Shown here: positions 55,013 through 64,000 of the stretch, in pieces
Numbering within the stretch: the stretch's first letter is position 1
How the letters are laid out: every line of letters begins with the position of its first letter
Assembly (NCBI RefSeq): GCF_000938305.1
Contig: NZ_JYMT01000021.1
Location: forward strand, 152,836-216,835
DNA from: Bradyrhizobium sp. LTSP885
GTDB taxonomy: Bacteria > Pseudomonadota > Alphaproteobacteria > Rhizobiales > Xanthobacteraceae
Length of the DNA: 64,000 nucleotides
Direction of reading: 5' to 3'
Position numbers and translations under genes: made by a program
Notes under the pieces: model-generated
What the model was told of the DNA's origin: nothing
The model's input: the letters and a program-made list of their open reading frames with translations, nothing else
Databases searched by the model: none

Positions 55013-55992
55013 CCAATCACTCCGAGCTTCGGGAACGCGTCCGGCGCCGCAGCCAGGGCCGCGCGCGCGGTGGCGCTGTCGTCATCCATCTGGCGTATCA
55101 ACGCTTCGATGGCGTCGAATTTCAGCTCGTCGCGAATGAAGCTGATGAAGGCGACGTCGAGGACCTTGCCGTAGAGGTCGCCCTTGAAATCGAACAGGAA
55201 CACCTCGAGCAGCGGCGCGCCGTTGTCGAAGGTCGGGCGGCGGCCGAAGCTCGCGACGCCGTCGAACCGCATTTGGTCACTTCCCTGGCCGAGACCGACC
55301 CGCACCGCATAGATGCCGTGCTTCAGCCCGCAAGTCTTGTCGAGCCGCATATTGGCGGTGGGATAGCCGAGATCGCGGCCGCGCTTCTCGCCGTGGATCA
55401 CCTCGCCGGTCGCGAACCACGGCCCACCCAGCATGGTGGTGGCATCGGCGATCTGGCCTTCGGCGAGCGCCATGCGGATGGCGCTGGAGGATACCGGTCG
55501 CTCCTCAATGTCGACATGGGCCTGCACGTCGACCTCGATGCCGAGCCGCGGCGCTTCGCTGACGAGGAGGCTTGGCGAGCCGACCCGGCCCTTGCCGAAA
55601 TGGAAGTCGTAGCCGACCGCGATCCCGCTGATGCCGAGCCGGCCGATCAGATCATGATGAATGAAATCCTGCGCCGTGGTCCCGGCACGCGCCTTGTCGA
55701 AGGTCATCACCACCGCGCCGGCGAGCCCGGTGGCTGCGAGAAGCCGCAGCTTGTTGCTCTCGTCCGTGAGACGGAATTGCGGGCTGTTCGGGCTGAAGAA
55801 GCTGCGTGGATGCGGCTCGAAGGTGACTGCCAGCGCGGGCCTGCCACGCGCGTTGCCCATCGCCAGGGCTGCGCCGATCACGGCGCGGTGGCCAAGATGG
55901 ACGCCGTCGAAATTGCCCATCGCGACCACGGCGCCTTTCGGGATCGCACTCGCTGGGGTGTTGTCGCGGATAACGGTAAAACCAGTGCTCAT
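55009..55992 (-). CDS. ribF: Bifunctional riboflavin kinase / FAD synthetase
   Basis: A 327-residue enzyme that makes FMN and then FAD. The N-terminal adenylyltransferase domain has VVAMGNFDGVHLGHRAVIG near 22-40 and PVSSSAIRMALAEGQI near 165. The C-terminal kinase domain has GYPTANMRLDKTCGLKHGIYAV near 205-226 and FNDNGAPLLEVFLFD-like TFDNGAPLLEVFLFDFKGDLYG near 255. First gene of the minus-strand run that continues with the acetyltransferase, ileS and lspA. ATG 55992. Confidence 0.97.
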   Translation of the reverse strand: MSTGFTVIRDNTPASAIPKGAVVAMGNFDGVHLGHRAVIGAALAMGNARGRPALAVTFEPHPRSFFSPNSPQFRLTDESNKLRLLAATGLAGAVVMTFDKARAGTTAQDFIHHDLIGRLGISGIAVGYDFHFGKGRVGSPSLLVSEAPRLGIEVDVQAHVDIEERPVSSSAIRMALAEGQIADATTMLGGPWFATGEVIHGEKRGRDLGYPTANMRLDKTCGLKHGIYAVRVGLGQGSDQMRFDGVASFGRRPTFDNGAPLLEVFLFDFKGDLYGKVLDVAFISFIRDELKFDAIEALIRQMDDDSATARAALAAAPDAFPKLGVIG

Positions 55993-56207
55993 GTCAGGGG
56001 TTCTTCAAGGATTCTTAAGCATGATTGTTGCGGCCGGACGGTGACGTGTCGACGGCTTGGAAGTCAAGCAGGCCAAAATCGCGTCAAATCCGTAACAATC
56101 CGGTTCCCGCCGGTTAACGCGCTGTTTAACGCCTGCTGCTAGTCCTTGGCGGAGAGCTGCGGGTCGCGCAGAAGCGTAATTGCGTTAGCGTCGTGTGGGG
56201 GAAGAAG

Positions 56208-56603
56208 ATGGCGGTTGATTTGTCCATGTCGGTTCTGGTGGTTGATGACTACAGCACCATGATCCGCATCATCCGGAATCTTCTCAAGCAGCTTGGCTTC
56301 GAGAACATCGACGACGCCTCCGACGGCTCGGCGGCGCTGAACAAGATGCGCGTCAAGAAGTATGGCCTGGTGATTTCCGACTGGAATATGGAGCCGATGA
56401 CCGGCTACGACCTGCTCAAGGAAGTCCGCGCCGATCCCAATCTCGCCACCACGCCCTTCATCATGATCACGGCGGAATCCAAGACCGAGAACGTGATCGC
56501 GGCCAAGAAGGCCGGCGTGAACAACTACATCGTCAAGCCGTTCAACGCGGCGACGCTGAAGACCAAGATCGAGGCGGTCTTCCCGGACATGGCGACGGCG
56601 TAA
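56208..56603 (+). CDS. CheY-like response regulator
   Basis: A 131-residue single receiver domain. The phosphorylation site is complete: Asp13-Asp14 for Mg (VVDDYSTM), phosphoacceptor Asp58 (VISDWNMEPM), Thr88 (MITAESK) and Lys110 (YIVKPF). There is no output domain, so it acts by binding partners, typically the flagellar motor; CheZ at 11728 is a possible phosphatase. ATG 56208 has a GGGGGAAG stretch upstream. It stands alone, with a hairpin repeat 34 bases after the stop. Confidence 0.92.
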   Translation: MAVDLSMSVLVVDDYSTMIRIIRNLLKQLGFENIDDASDGSAALNKMRVKKYGLVISDWNMEPMTGYDLLKEVRADPNLATTPFIMITAESKTENVIAAKKAGVNNYIVKPFNAATLKTKIEAVFPDMATA

Positions 56604-56636
56604 CGCGCCCGCTACTTGCAAGCATCAATGTTCGTC

Positions 56637-56659
56637 ATGCCCGGGCTTGTCCCGGGCAT
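56637..56659. repeat. ATGCCCGGG hairpin repeat
   Basis: ATGCCCGGG and CCCGGGCAT form a perfect nine-base stem around CTTGT, a close relative of the hairpin at 5270-5294. It lies just after the response regulator gene and may help end its transcript. The rest of the gap to 56853 shows nothing further. Confidence 0.75.
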
Positions 56660-56853
56660 CCACGTCTTTGGGGTGCGGCGAGGGGATGTGCGCACAATTT
56701 CGGAATATTGGAATATATCCCTGAGTTGCCCGACGTGTCAAGTTGCCTGGTCGGGCGTCGGCCGCCGCCGGCTACTTTGCATGGGGTTGTTTTCGATATT
56801 TTGGTCGCGCGCCCCTGCGACGGTCGAGTTACGGGGCGCAGCGTCGCTTGTCG

Positions 56854-57708
56854 CTACCACTTCAACTCGCGCATCAGCGCGCGGGGTGGGTGGCCGAACA
56901 ATTCCTTCACCGAGGCCGGGTCGAGCTGGTCGATGCCCTCGAATTCCTCGGAATGGATACCCCGTGTGATGAACAGGAGGTCGATGCCGAAGCCATGGGC
57001 GCCGGCGAGATCGGTGCGCACGGAATCGCCGATCGCCAGCACGCGGCTCAGCTCGGCCGGTCGGCCGCGGCGTTCGGTGGCCAGCGCCATGGCGCGCTCA
57101 TAGATCGGCCGGTGCGGCTTGCCGTAGAAGATCACCTCGCCGCCGAGCTCGCGATAGAGTTCGGCGATCGCGCCGGCGCAATAGATCAGCCGGTCGCCGC
57201 GCTCGACCACGATGTCCGGGTTGGCGCAGACCAGCGGAAGCTTGCGCGCGAGCGCCTTCATCAGCATGTCGCGATAGTCTTCGGCGGATTCGGTCTCGTC
57301 GTCGAACAGGCCGGTGCAGATGATGTAGTCCGCCTGCTCCAGCGGCACCATCGTCGCATCGAGGCCGCGATGGATCGAGCTGTCGCGCTCCGGGCCGACC
57401 CAGAAGATTTTCTGGCCGGGATGATCGGCCACGAAATGACGGGTCAGGTCGCCCGACGAGACGATGGCGTCATAGGTCTCGTCGGCGACGCCGAGCTTGC
57501 GGAGCTGCCTCTGCACGGAATCGGCCGGCCGCGGCGCATTGGTGATCAGGATGACGGTGCCGCCCTGCTGACGGAATGTGTGCAGCGCCTCGCAGGCCTC
57601 CGGAAAGGATTCCAGCCCGTTGTGCACGACGCCCCAGATGTCCGACAGCACGACGTCGACGCCGCCGACGAGGTCACGCAGCCGATCCGCGAATCGAAGC
57701 GAGGTCAT
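56854..57708 (-). CDS. HAD-superfamily hydrolase, TIGR01459 type
   Basis: A 284-residue phosphatase-like protein of the class IIA HAD group (NagD/4-nitrophenylphosphatase relatives). The nucleophile motif is VDVVLSDIWGVVHNGLESFP near 17-36, the second motif VILITNAPRPADSV near 52-65, the third KPHRPIYERAM near 192, and the acidic loop IGDSVRTDLAGAHGFG near 220-235. The substrate is unknown; members of this subfamily occur widely in alphaproteobacteria. It follows the EAL gene on the same strand after 15 bases. Confidence 0.9.
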   Translation of the reverse strand: MTSLRFADRLRDLVGGVDVVLSDIWGVVHNGLESFPEACEALHTFRQQGGTVILITNAPRPADSVQRQLRKLGVADETYDAIVSSGDLTRHFVADHPGQKIFWVGPERDSSIHRGLDATMVPLEQADYIICTGLFDDETESAEDYRDMLMKALARKLPLVCANPDIVVERGDRLIYCAGAIAELYRELGGEVIFYGKPHRPIYERAMALATERRGRPAELSRVLAIGDSVRTDLAGAHGFGIDLLFITRGIHSEEFEGIDQLDPASVKELFGHPPRALMRELKW

Positions 57709-57723
57709 GACCGGAAACGCCCG

Positions 57724-59127
57724 TTAGCTCGGACCGACGGCGCGGCGTGCCAGTGCGGCATTGCCGGTTGTGCGCGGCGGCTGTTCCATTGCGGAGCTGG
57801 AGACAGGGGCTGAATTGCTGGCGCCATTGAGGTCCTGCGGCTTGGTCTGGGGAACCTCGGCGGTAGCAGATGCCCCCTCCGGCCGCAACGGCCGCGGCGG
57901 CGCGAACAGGAAGCCCTGGCCGAACCGGACATCGTAGTCGAGCAGGTCGACCACGGCGCGCTCGCCCTCGATCTTTTCCGCGATCAGGTCGATGCCGTAG
58001 CGGCCGAGCAGGTCGGAGAGGTCTGACGGGTGGATGTCCGTGGCGGCACTCTGCCTGGGATCAAGCAAAAGCGACGCGGGCACCTTGATGAAGCGGACGC
58101 CGCGGTCGGCGAGCTCGCGCGGCTCGATACGAAGGTCGCTGACATGGTCGATCGAGAAGCGGTAACCGCGCTGCGACAGCGCGGCGAGATTGTCGCTCTC
58201 GGTTGGCCCAAGATTGCGGAACGTCGCCTGCTTGAACTCGAGCACGAAGGAGGGCGCCAGCGCGCGGTTGGCTTCGAGGAAGTCGAGGCATTGGGTGAAA
58301 TTGACCGGGCTTGCGAGCGTCGCTGCCGAGACATTGCAGAACACGCCGACGTCCTTGTTGCGCACCATCAGGCGGCGCAGCACCTGGATACAGCGCAGCA
58401 TCACCATGTGGTCGATGCGGCCGATCAAGCCGCCGGCCTCGGCGACGCCGATGAAGTCGTCGGCGGCAAGGATCTGGTCGCGCTCGTCGCGCAACCGCGT
58501 CACCGCCTCGTAGTAGCGCACCTTGCGCTGCGGCAGCGTCACCATCGGCTGCAGGTAGATGTCGAGACGGTTGTCCTCGATAGCGCTCTTCACCGCGCCG
58601 AGGAGCTGGCTCCCGTTGCGTGCGACCGCGGCGACCGGCACCGGCTGAGGTGCCGCAGTGACGGTCGGGATCGGCGCGGCCGCCTGCAGCAGGTCGTCCC
58701 GCGGCAATGCGGGGGCCGGATTTGCCGCGAGCTGGTCTTCCTGGCTGGCCACGGAGGCTGCGAGCTGCTTCACCAGCACGCCAAGCTCATTGATCTCGCC
58801 GGCCATCGCCTGCATCCGGTCGGCGCCAGTGGAATTGGCCGACGTCACGCGGCCCTCGACGGCAGCCAGCCGGCGGCCGAATTCGGCGACCTGACGGGCG
58901 AGGTCGGCGGTGCCGCGCGACAGATCCGCGATCTGGCCGCCGACGTCGCTGCGGTCGCGCAGCCGCATCGAGACCGCGTTGTAGAGGATCAGGAAGGTGA
59001 GGGCGGTGAGCGCCACGATCGCCGATTCCGATCCGCTGATGCCCGCCACCGAATACAGGACGAAGCCGAGCGAGGCTGCGACCAGCACCATGCAGATGGC
59101 GATGAAAATCGTCGAAATGCGAATCAT
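57724..59127 (-). CDS. Membrane-anchored, degenerate EAL-domain protein
   Basis: A 467-residue protein with two membrane segments (about 4-26 and 34-50), a coiled-coil-like linker (about 60-125), and an EAL domain from about 190 to 430. The motifs drift from the active pattern: YYEAVTRL stands for the EAL site, LEFKQATF for E-x-T-E (second Glu lost), and IDHVSDLRI for DDFG. AEKIE and QGFLF near the end are kept. Phosphodiesterase activity is doubtful; binding of c-di-GMP or a structural role is more likely. ATG 59127. It is followed by the HAD gene. Confidence 0.88.
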   Translation of the reverse strand: MIRISTIFIAICMVLVAASLGFVLYSVAGISGSESAIVALTALTFLILYNAVSMRLRDRSDVGGQIADLSRGTADLARQVAEFGRRLAAVEGRVTSANSTGADRMQAMAGEINELGVLVKQLAASVASQEDQLAANPAPALPRDDLLQAAAPIPTVTAAPQPVPVAAVARNGSQLLGAVKSAIEDNRLDIYLQPMVTLPQRKVRYYEAVTRLRDERDQILAADDFIGVAEAGGLIGRIDHMVMLRCIQVLRRLMVRNKDVGVFCNVSAATLASPVNFTQCLDFLEANRALAPSFVLEFKQATFRNLGPTESDNLAALSQRGYRFSIDHVSDLRIEPRELADRGVRFIKVPASLLLDPRQSAATDIHPSDLSDLLGRYGIDLIAEKIEGERAVVDLLDYDVRFGQGFLFAPPRPLRPEGASATAEVPQTKPQDLNGASNSAPVSSSAMEQPPRTTGNAALARRAVGPS

Positions 59128-59280
59128 GTCGCGCGCTATGCCCTCCAGGCCGCACAAGCTTAGCATCAATGTTGATTCGACGGGCCAGCGTTCTTTGGAA
59201 CCGGCTGGAACTGCACACGATTTTCGTCTCGTCTCGAGTCCGGCCCGTACTAGTCCGGGCTGGGCCCAGACGGCGCCGGA

Positions 59281-60255
59281 TCAGAGATCCGCGGCAGCGA
59301 TCCAGAACACCTCGCCCTCGGACGCCTCGGTGTCGAGCCAGAGCAGCGGCAGGTTCGGATAGGCGGCCTCGAGATGGTCGCGGCCGCGGCCGATCTCGCA
59401 GAGCAATCCGCCCTGCGGGGTCAGATGTTGCCCGGCTTGATCGATGATGCGGCGGACGATATCGAGCCCGTCGGCACCGCCATCGAAGGCGAGCTTCGGC
59501 TCGGCGCGGCACTCGCGCGGCAGCGCCGCCATGCCCTCGGCGTCGACATAGGGCGGGTTGGAGATGATGAGGTCGTAACGCGTGCCGCCGAGCGGCTTGA
59601 ACAGGTCGCCGCGATGCAGTGTCAGGCGATCCTCGAGGCCGTGGTCGGCGACGTTGCGCGCGGCGACCGCGAGCGCGTCTTTTGAAATGTCCACCGCATC
59701 GACCGCGGCGTAGGGGAAATTCCGACTGGCCAGGATCGCAAGGCAGCCGGAGCCGGTGCAGAGGTCGAGCACGCGTTCGACCTCGGCGGGATCGCCGATC
59801 AGCGAGGTGCTATCTTCGTCGCCGCCGAAATGCGAATCCAGCAACTCGCCGATGAAGGAGCGCGGCACGATGGTGCGCTCGTCGACATAGAACGGCAGGC
59901 CGCGCATATAGACCTTGTTGACGAGATACGCGGCCGGCTTTCGCGTCGCGATGCGGCGTTCGATCAGATCGAGGATCTGGTTGCCCTCGGCCACGGTCAC
60001 CCGTGCGGTCGCAAAGCTCTCGAACTGGTCGGGATGCAGATGCAGCGTCTCGCTGACCAGGAAGGCGGCCTCCGCCACCGGATCGGTGGTGCCGTGCGCG
60101 AACACGAGTTTTGCGGCGTTGAAGCGGCTGACCGCGTAGCGCAAATAATCAAACAGGGTCCGGAGTTCGCCGGGTGCGACCTTTGGAACCTTCGGCACGG
60201 CAGGGCTGCGCTTCATTGGCAGTTTGCTGCGCTTGGCCTCCAAGAGCTTGGCCAT
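59281..60255 (-). CDS. prmB: 50S ribosomal protein L3 glutamine methyltransferase
   Basis: A 324-residue N5-glutamine methyltransferase. The SAM site VLDLCTGSGCLAILASRNFP near residue 163-182 and the catalytic LIISNPPYVDAEGMAALP near 233-250 are the family hallmarks; the longer N-terminus fits PrmB rather than PrmC. Its start codon overlaps the moaE stop by one base, so translation is coupled with the molybdopterin genes. Confidence 0.93.
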   Translation of the reverse strand: MAKLLEAKRSKLPMKRSPAVPKVPKVAPGELRTLFDYLRYAVSRFNAAKLVFAHGTTDPVAEAAFLVSETLHLHPDQFESFATARVTVAEGNQILDLIERRIATRKPAAYLVNKVYMRGLPFYVDERTIVPRSFIGELLDSHFGGDEDSTSLIGDPAEVERVLDLCTGSGCLAILASRNFPYAAVDAVDISKDALAVAARNVADHGLEDRLTLHRGDLFKPLGGTRYDLIISNPPYVDAEGMAALPRECRAEPKLAFDGGADGLDIVRRIIDQAGQHLTPQGGLLCEIGRGRDHLEAAYPNLPLLWLDTEASEGEVFWIAAADL

Positions 60256-60722
60256 CAGGATTTGGTCCAGCGCGCGGCAGCCGCGTCGTCATGGCCGCGC
60301 GCCTCGATCCAGCTCGGGCCGCGCGCGCTTTCCTCGCGCTTCCAGAACGGCGCGCTGGTCTTCAGATAGTCCATCAGGAATTCGGCGGCCTCGAACGCGG
60401 CTTGCCGGTGCGCTGACGCGGTCACGACCAGCACGATGTTCTCGCCCGGCTCGATGCGCCCGACGCGATGGATCACGGTGAGGCCCTGCAGTGGCCAGCG
60501 CGACAGCGCCTCGTCGGCGTGGCGCTGGATCTCGGCTTCCGCCATGCCCGGGTAATGTTCGAGCGTCAGCGCCGCGATCGGTTCGCCTTGTTCGCTGCCG
60601 CGGCAGATTCCGCTGAAGCTGACGACGGCACCGATGTCGATGCGGCCCTTGCTCAGGTCAGCGATTTCCCGCGCGACATCGAAGTCGGCGTCCTGGATAC
60701 GAATGGTCGCAGCAACGGTCAT
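60255..60722 (-). CDS. moaE: Molybdopterin synthase catalytic subunit
   Basis: A 155-residue subunit that adds sulfur to precursor Z to make molybdopterin, with sulfur supplied by MoaD. RGSEQGEPIAALTLEHYPGMAEAEIQRHADEA (about 42-73) and LTVIHRVGRIEPGENIVLVVTASAHRQAAFEAAEFLMDYLKTSAPFWKREE are the conserved blocks, the latter with the active-site Lys. Ten bases separate it from moaD. Confidence 0.95.
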   Translation of the reverse strand: MTVAATIRIQDADFDVAREIADLSKGRIDIGAVVSFSGICRGSEQGEPIAALTLEHYPGMAEAEIQRHADEALSRWPLQGLTVIHRVGRIEPGENIVLVVTASAHRQAAFEAAEFLMDYLKTSAPFWKREESARGPSWIEARGHDDAAAARWTKS

Positions 60723-60731
60723 GCTAAGGAT

Positions 60732-60983
60732 TCAGCCGCCGGTCATCGGCGGAAAAAATGCGATCTCGCGGGCGCCCAAGATCGCCGCGTCCGGTTTGAC
60801 ATGGGTCTGGTCGATCGCGGCGCGGATCACCTTGGGTTTTTCGAAGGCGTAGGCATACGTCTCGCCGCGCGCGGCGAGCCAGCCGATCAGGTCGCCGACG
60901 GTGCGCACCTCGGCCGGCGGCTCGACGGTCTCCTCGGCCTTGCCGATCCGCTCGCGGACCCAGGCGAAATACTTCACCTTCAT
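60732..60983 (-). CDS. moaD: Molybdopterin synthase sulfur carrier subunit
   Basis: An 83-residue ubiquitin-like sulfur carrier. MKVKYFAWVRERIGKAEETVEPPAEVRTVGDLIGWL is the beta-grasp start, and the C-terminus FFPPMTGG provides the Gly-Gly that is thiocarboxylated. ATG 60983 overlaps the pgsA stop by four bases. Confidence 0.96.
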   Translation of the reverse strand: MKVKYFAWVRERIGKAEETVEPPAEVRTVGDLIGWLAARGETYAYAFEKPKVIRAAIDQTHVKPDAAILGAREIAFFPPMTGG

Positions 60984-61594
60984 CCCTCATCCTCCTTGAT
61001 GAGGTGATGGATGCCGGCGCGGAAATAGTCCCAGCCGGTGTAGATCGTGAAGATCGCCGACATCCACAACAGCACGATGCCGATCATGGTGGTCGGCGAA
61101 AAAATCTGCTCGCCGGCTTCGCCCGCGATCAGGAAGCCGATCGCCACCAGCTGGATCGTGGTCTTCCATTTCGCCAGCTTGGTAACGGGAACGCTGACCC
61201 TTAAGCCCGCGAGATATTCGCGCAAGCCCGAGACCAGGATCTCGCGGCACAGGATCACGATCGCGGCCCACAGCGTCCAGCCGTGGATTGAGTTGTCGGC
61301 AGCCAGCATCAAAAGGCAGGATGCGACCAGAAGCTTGTCGGCGATCGGGTCGAGCATCCGGCCGAAGGCGGATTGCTGGTCCCAAATCCGCGCGTAGTAG
61401 CCGTCGAGGTAATCGGTCACCCCGGCCGCGATGAACACGGCCAGTGCCACCCAGCGCAGCCACAACGGGCCGTCGAGGATCGACTGCCAGTAAACACAGC
61501 CGATCACCACCGGGATGGCGGCGATCCGGGCGTAGGTCAGGATATTCGGGAGGGACAGGGTCTTGCCCTGTCCCCGGGTCGTGGCGATGTTCAT
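60980..61594 (-). CDS. pgsA: CDP-diacylglycerol-glycerol-3-phosphate 3-phosphatidyltransferase
   Basis: A 204-residue membrane enzyme that makes phosphatidylglycerol phosphate. The CDP-alcohol phosphotransferase motif is complete: VTDYLDGYYARIWDQQSAFGRMLDPIADKLL near residue 63-93. N-terminal LSLPNILTYARIAAIPVVIG and four or five membrane segments are typical. ATG 61594. It follows uvrC on the same strand after 92 bases and overlaps moaD; the order uvrC-pgsA-moaD-moaE is common in alphaproteobacteria. Confidence 0.96.
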   Translation of the reverse strand: MNIATTRGQGKTLSLPNILTYARIAAIPVVIGCVYWQSILDGPLWLRWVALAVFIAAGVTDYLDGYYARIWDQQSAFGRMLDPIADKLLVASCLLMLAADNSIHGWTLWAAIVILCREILVSGLREYLAGLRVSVPVTKLAKWKTTIQLVAIGFLIAGEAGEQIFSPTTMIGIVLLWMSAIFTIYTGWDYFRAGIHHLIKEDEG

Positions 61595-61686
61595 CCGTCT
61601 TACCAATACCGCTGAGGCGAGAAGGTCAACTATGCGTACCCAAGAAGGCCCGTCGCAGGCAACGCCCTGATGACTCGATTTTCCCT

Positions 61687-63798
61687 TTAACCCGGCTGGG
61701 CGTGGAAAAACTCGAAAATCTTGCGGGCACTCTCGGCGCTGACGCCGGGAACCTTGCCGAGGTCGGCGATCGAGGCCCGCTCGATCTCCTTGAGCGTTCC
61801 GAAATGATGCAGCAATGCACGTTTGCGCGACGGGCCGATGCCCGGAATCTCCTGCAAGCCGGCCTCCCTTATGTCCTTTTTGCGCAGCTTGCGGTGCGAG
61901 CCGATGACGAAGCGGTGGGCCTCGTCGCGCAGCCGCTGGATGAAATAGAGCACCGGGTCTCGCGGCTCGAGTTTGATGGCCTCGCGATCCGGCATGAACA
62001 GGGTTTCGCGGCCGGCGTCGCGGTCCGGTCCCTTGGCGACGGCCATCAGCGAGACCTGGGTCAGCCCGAGGGTCTGGAAAATATCCCTGACGGCGTTGAG
62101 CTGGCCGCGGCCGCCGTCGATGATCACGAGGTCGGGCCATTGCGGGAACGAATCGTCATCCGGCTTGTCGTTTGCCTTGGGCTTTACGTTGTCTTCGGCA
62201 CCGTCCTTGGCGGCGTCGCCCTCGGGCGGCTTCAACAGGCGCTTGAAACGCCGTTCCAGCATCTCGCGCATCATCCCGTAATCGTCGCCGGGCGTCAGCC
62301 CCTCGGACTTGATGTTGAACTTGCGGTACTGGTTCTTCATGAACCCGTCGGCCCCGGCAACGATCATCGCACCGACCGCGTTGGTGCCCTGGATGTGGCT
62401 GTTGTCGTATACCTCGACGCGCTTTGGCGTGTGCGGCAGGCCGAGCGTGCTGACCATGGCCTGCAGCAGCCGGCTCTGGGTCGCGGTATCGGCGAGCTTG
62501 CGGCCGAGCGCCTCGCGCGCATTGGTGAGCGCGTGGCCGACCAGCTCCTTCTTCTCGCCGCGCTTCGGCACCGAGACTTCGACCTTGTACCCGGCCTTGA
62601 CCGAAAGCGCGTCGGCGAGCAGCGTGCTCTCCTCGATCTCGTGCGACAGCAGGATCAGTTTCGGCGGCGGCTTGTCATCGTAGAATTGCGCGAGGAACGA
62701 GGCCAGGACCTCCTCGGGTGTGAAGGTCTTCTCCGCCTTCGGGAAATAGGCGCGGTTGCCCCAGTTCTGGCCGGTGCGGAAGAAGAACACTTCGACGCAG
62801 GAATAGCCGCCGTCCTGGTGGATTGCGAACACGTCGGCCTCTTCGACCGTGCGCGGATTGATGCCCTGCTGTGACTGGATCGCCGACAGCGCCGCGAGAC
62901 GGTCGCGGTAGAGCGCCGCGGTCTCGAACTCCAGTTCGCCCGACGCTTTCTCCATCTCGGTGGCGAGCAATTGCTTCACGGCGTGGCTGCGGCCCGACAG
63001 GAATTCGGTCGCCTCGCGCACCAGCTCAGTGTAGCCGGGGAAATCGATCTCGCGCGTGCAGGGACCGGCGCAGCGCCGGATCTGGTAGAGCAGGCAGGGC
63101 CGCGTCCGGCTCTCGAAGAAGCCGTCGGTGCATGAGCGGATCAGGAATGCGCGTTGCAGCGCCGTGATGGTGCGGTTGACCGCGCCCGCGTTGGCGAACG
63201 GACCGAAATAGCGTCCAGGCCGCGACTGCGCGCCGCGATGCTTGAGGATCTGCGGCGCCCAATGATCGCCTGATATCAGGATATAGGGAAACGACTTGTC
63301 GTCGCGCAGCTGCACGTTGAAGCGCGGGCGCAGCTGCTTGATCAGATTGGCCTCGAGCAGCAGCGCCTCGGTCTCGGTCGTGGTCGAGATGATCTCGACA
63401 TGCGTGGTCGCCGCGATCATGCGCAGGATGCGCGCCGGCAAGGGGGCGTTCGCCCGCGCATAGGACGACAGCCGTTTGCGGACGTTCTTCGCCTTGCCGA
63501 CATAGAGCACGTCGTTGGCGGCGTTGAGCATGCGGTAAACGCCGGGCGACGTCGGCGCGAGGCGGACCGCGTTCTCGATCGTGGCGTGCCCGCTTGCCAG
63601 CCGCCCTTCGGCGATCGCCTCGGCTGCGTCCTCCGTCGCATCGGGCAGGCGCGCCTCGTCATCCTCGTCGGTGACGGAGCTTGCGGGATCGACGTCGCCC
63701 GTGTCGAGCGTCAGGTCGTCTTGCGGCAGATCGGATTTTGAACCGCGCCGGGCCGGTCGCGGGGGCGGCGTCGGACGCTCGGGAGAATCGTGAACCAT
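61687..63798 (-). CDS. uvrC: Excinuclease ABC subunit C
   Basis: A 703-residue nuclease that makes both incisions in nucleotide excision repair. The GIY-YIG domain shows [30 protein letters not shown] near 88-117, the UVR contact region lies near 260-290 ([24 protein letters not shown]), the RNase H-like C-terminal nuclease near 450-600 ([20 protein letters not shown], then [12 protein letters not shown]), and helix-hairpin-helix repeats at the end ([20 protein letters not shown]). The N-terminal ~80 residues are an acidic, Pro-rich extension. ATG 63798. Confidence 0.97.
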   Translation of the reverse strand: MVHDSPERPTPPPRPARRGSKSDLPQDDLTLDTGDVDPASSVTDEDDEARLPDATEDAAEAIAEGRLASGHATIENAVRLAPTSPGVYRMLNAANDVLYVGKAKNVRKRLSSYARANAPLPARILRMIAATTHVEIISTTTETEALLLEANLIKQLRPRFNVQLRDDKSFPYILISGDHWAPQILKHRGAQSRPGRYFGPFANAGAVNRTITALQRAFLIRSCTDGFFESRTRPCLLYQIRRCAGPCTREIDFPGYTELVREATEFLSGRSHAVKQLLATEMEKASGELEFETAALYRDRLAALSAIQSQQGINPRTVEEADVFAIHQDGGYSCVEVFFFRTGQNWGNRAYFPKAEKTFTPEEVLASFLAQFYDDKPPPKLILLSHEIEESTLLADALSVKAGYKVEVSVPKRGEKKELVGHALTNAREALGRKLADTATQSRLLQAMVSTLGLPHTPKRVEVYDNSHIQGTNAVGAMIVAGADGFMKNQYRKFNIKSEGLTPGDDYGMMREMLERRFKRLLKPPEGDAAKDGAEDNVKPKANDKPDDDSFPQWPDLVIIDGGRGQLNAVRDIFQTLGLTQVSLMAVAKGPDRDAGRETLFMPDREAIKLEPRDPVLYFIQRLRDEAHRFVIGSHRKLRKKDIREAGLQEIPGIGPSRKRALLHHFGTLKEIERASIADLGKVPGVSAESARKIFEFFHAQPG

Positions 63799-64000
63799 GG
63801 CTGTAAATTAAGCGCTGGACGCGGCGGTCGCCAGCGTCGGCGACGCTGGGAAGAGGGCGATTGCAGGCGGTTTCCGGCTCCACGCAGCCGCCGGGGAGGA
63901 CAGGTAACACATTGTTAAGACTGATGAGCGGGGCGGTAACCGGCCTTAACAGCCCTTTAACTTAAAACTCTCGATAAACCTTAGCGAAATAAAGTGGAAA

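Noticed and set aside
55993..56207. Possible FMN riboswitch before ribF
   Set aside because: No conserved RFN-type stems could be traced, and the stretch serves the response regulator gene on the other strand as well.

Overview
The window looks like chromosomal DNA from a Bradyrhizobium-type alphaproteobacterium (Nitrobacteraceae). This rests on the high-GC codon bias with long spurious antisense frames, frequent GTG and TTG starts at overlapping stop/start junctions, and several families of intergenic palindromic repeats. It also rests on lineage-typical proteins (DUF6101, DUF4170, DUF2093, DUF2076 types), a CheZ-type phosphatase, and a CIRCE-controlled groESL operon. The species is inferred from pattern, not from a search. 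I see no tRNA or rRNA gene, no CRISPR array, no complete insertion sequence, no prophage and no recognisable defence system. Most of the window is core metabolism with a few accessory insertions.

Layout. 0.1-4.4 kb: a BacA/YddA-like ABC exporter-importer fusion on the minus strand, an L-lactate permease and a small secreted protein. 4.4-8.3 kb: small conserved or hypothetical proteins (membrane protein, VOC protein, SnoaL-like protein, secreted protein). 8.4-10.8 kb: groES-groEL with a sigma70-like promoter overlapping a CIRCE operator region and a palindromic repeat between the two genes. 10.9-14.5 kb: a lipoprotein, cheZ, an L,D-transpeptidase and a DUF2076 protein. 14.6-19.9 kb: a polyprenyl-phosphate glycosyltransferase/deacetylase pair, hisZ-hisG and rsmE. 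20.1-22.6 kb: a secreted protein, ubiA and a DUF6101 protein. 22.9-28.7 kb: pmbA, cysQ, DUF4170, a DUF374 acyltransferase, waaA and lpxK, read as one tightly packed envelope/lipid A operon, followed by a convergent DUF2093 gene. 28.9-34.3 kb: a DLH-like hydrolase, xseA, a three-gene membrane/regulator operon and purD. 34.4-36.7 kb: an acyl-CoA dehydrogenase divergent from a fluoroacetate-dehalogenase-type hydrolase. 36.9-42.2 kb: tadA, a large rluB-type pseudouridine synthase, rsmD and mutL. 42.4-46.4 kb: an RHH protein and a four-gene GMC dehydrogenase/cytochrome c operon containing a VOC gene. 46.4-56.0 kb: arfB and a long minus-strand series (ribF, acetyltransferase, ileS, lspA, secreted protein, two M16 peptidases). 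56.2-63.8 kb: cheY-like regulator, HAD hydrolase, a degenerate EAL protein, prmB, and uvrC-pgsA-moaD-moaE.

The most interesting items are as follows. The alpha/beta hydrolase at 35768 has every catalytic and fluoride-pocket residue of the structurally studied fluoroacetate dehalogenase at the same numbers. The DLH-like protein at 28902 has glycine where the nucleophile should be. The EAL protein has lost key motifs. The DUF374 acyltransferase sits inside the waaA-lpxK operon. A three-gene membrane operon is preceded by a clear palindrome. A GMC dehydrogenase operon has an embedded VOC gene. The rluB homologue carries a roughly 390-residue low-complexity arginine-rich head. Three copies of a composite nested-palindrome element lie tight against gene ends. 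None of these is proven to be a new system from sequence reading alone.
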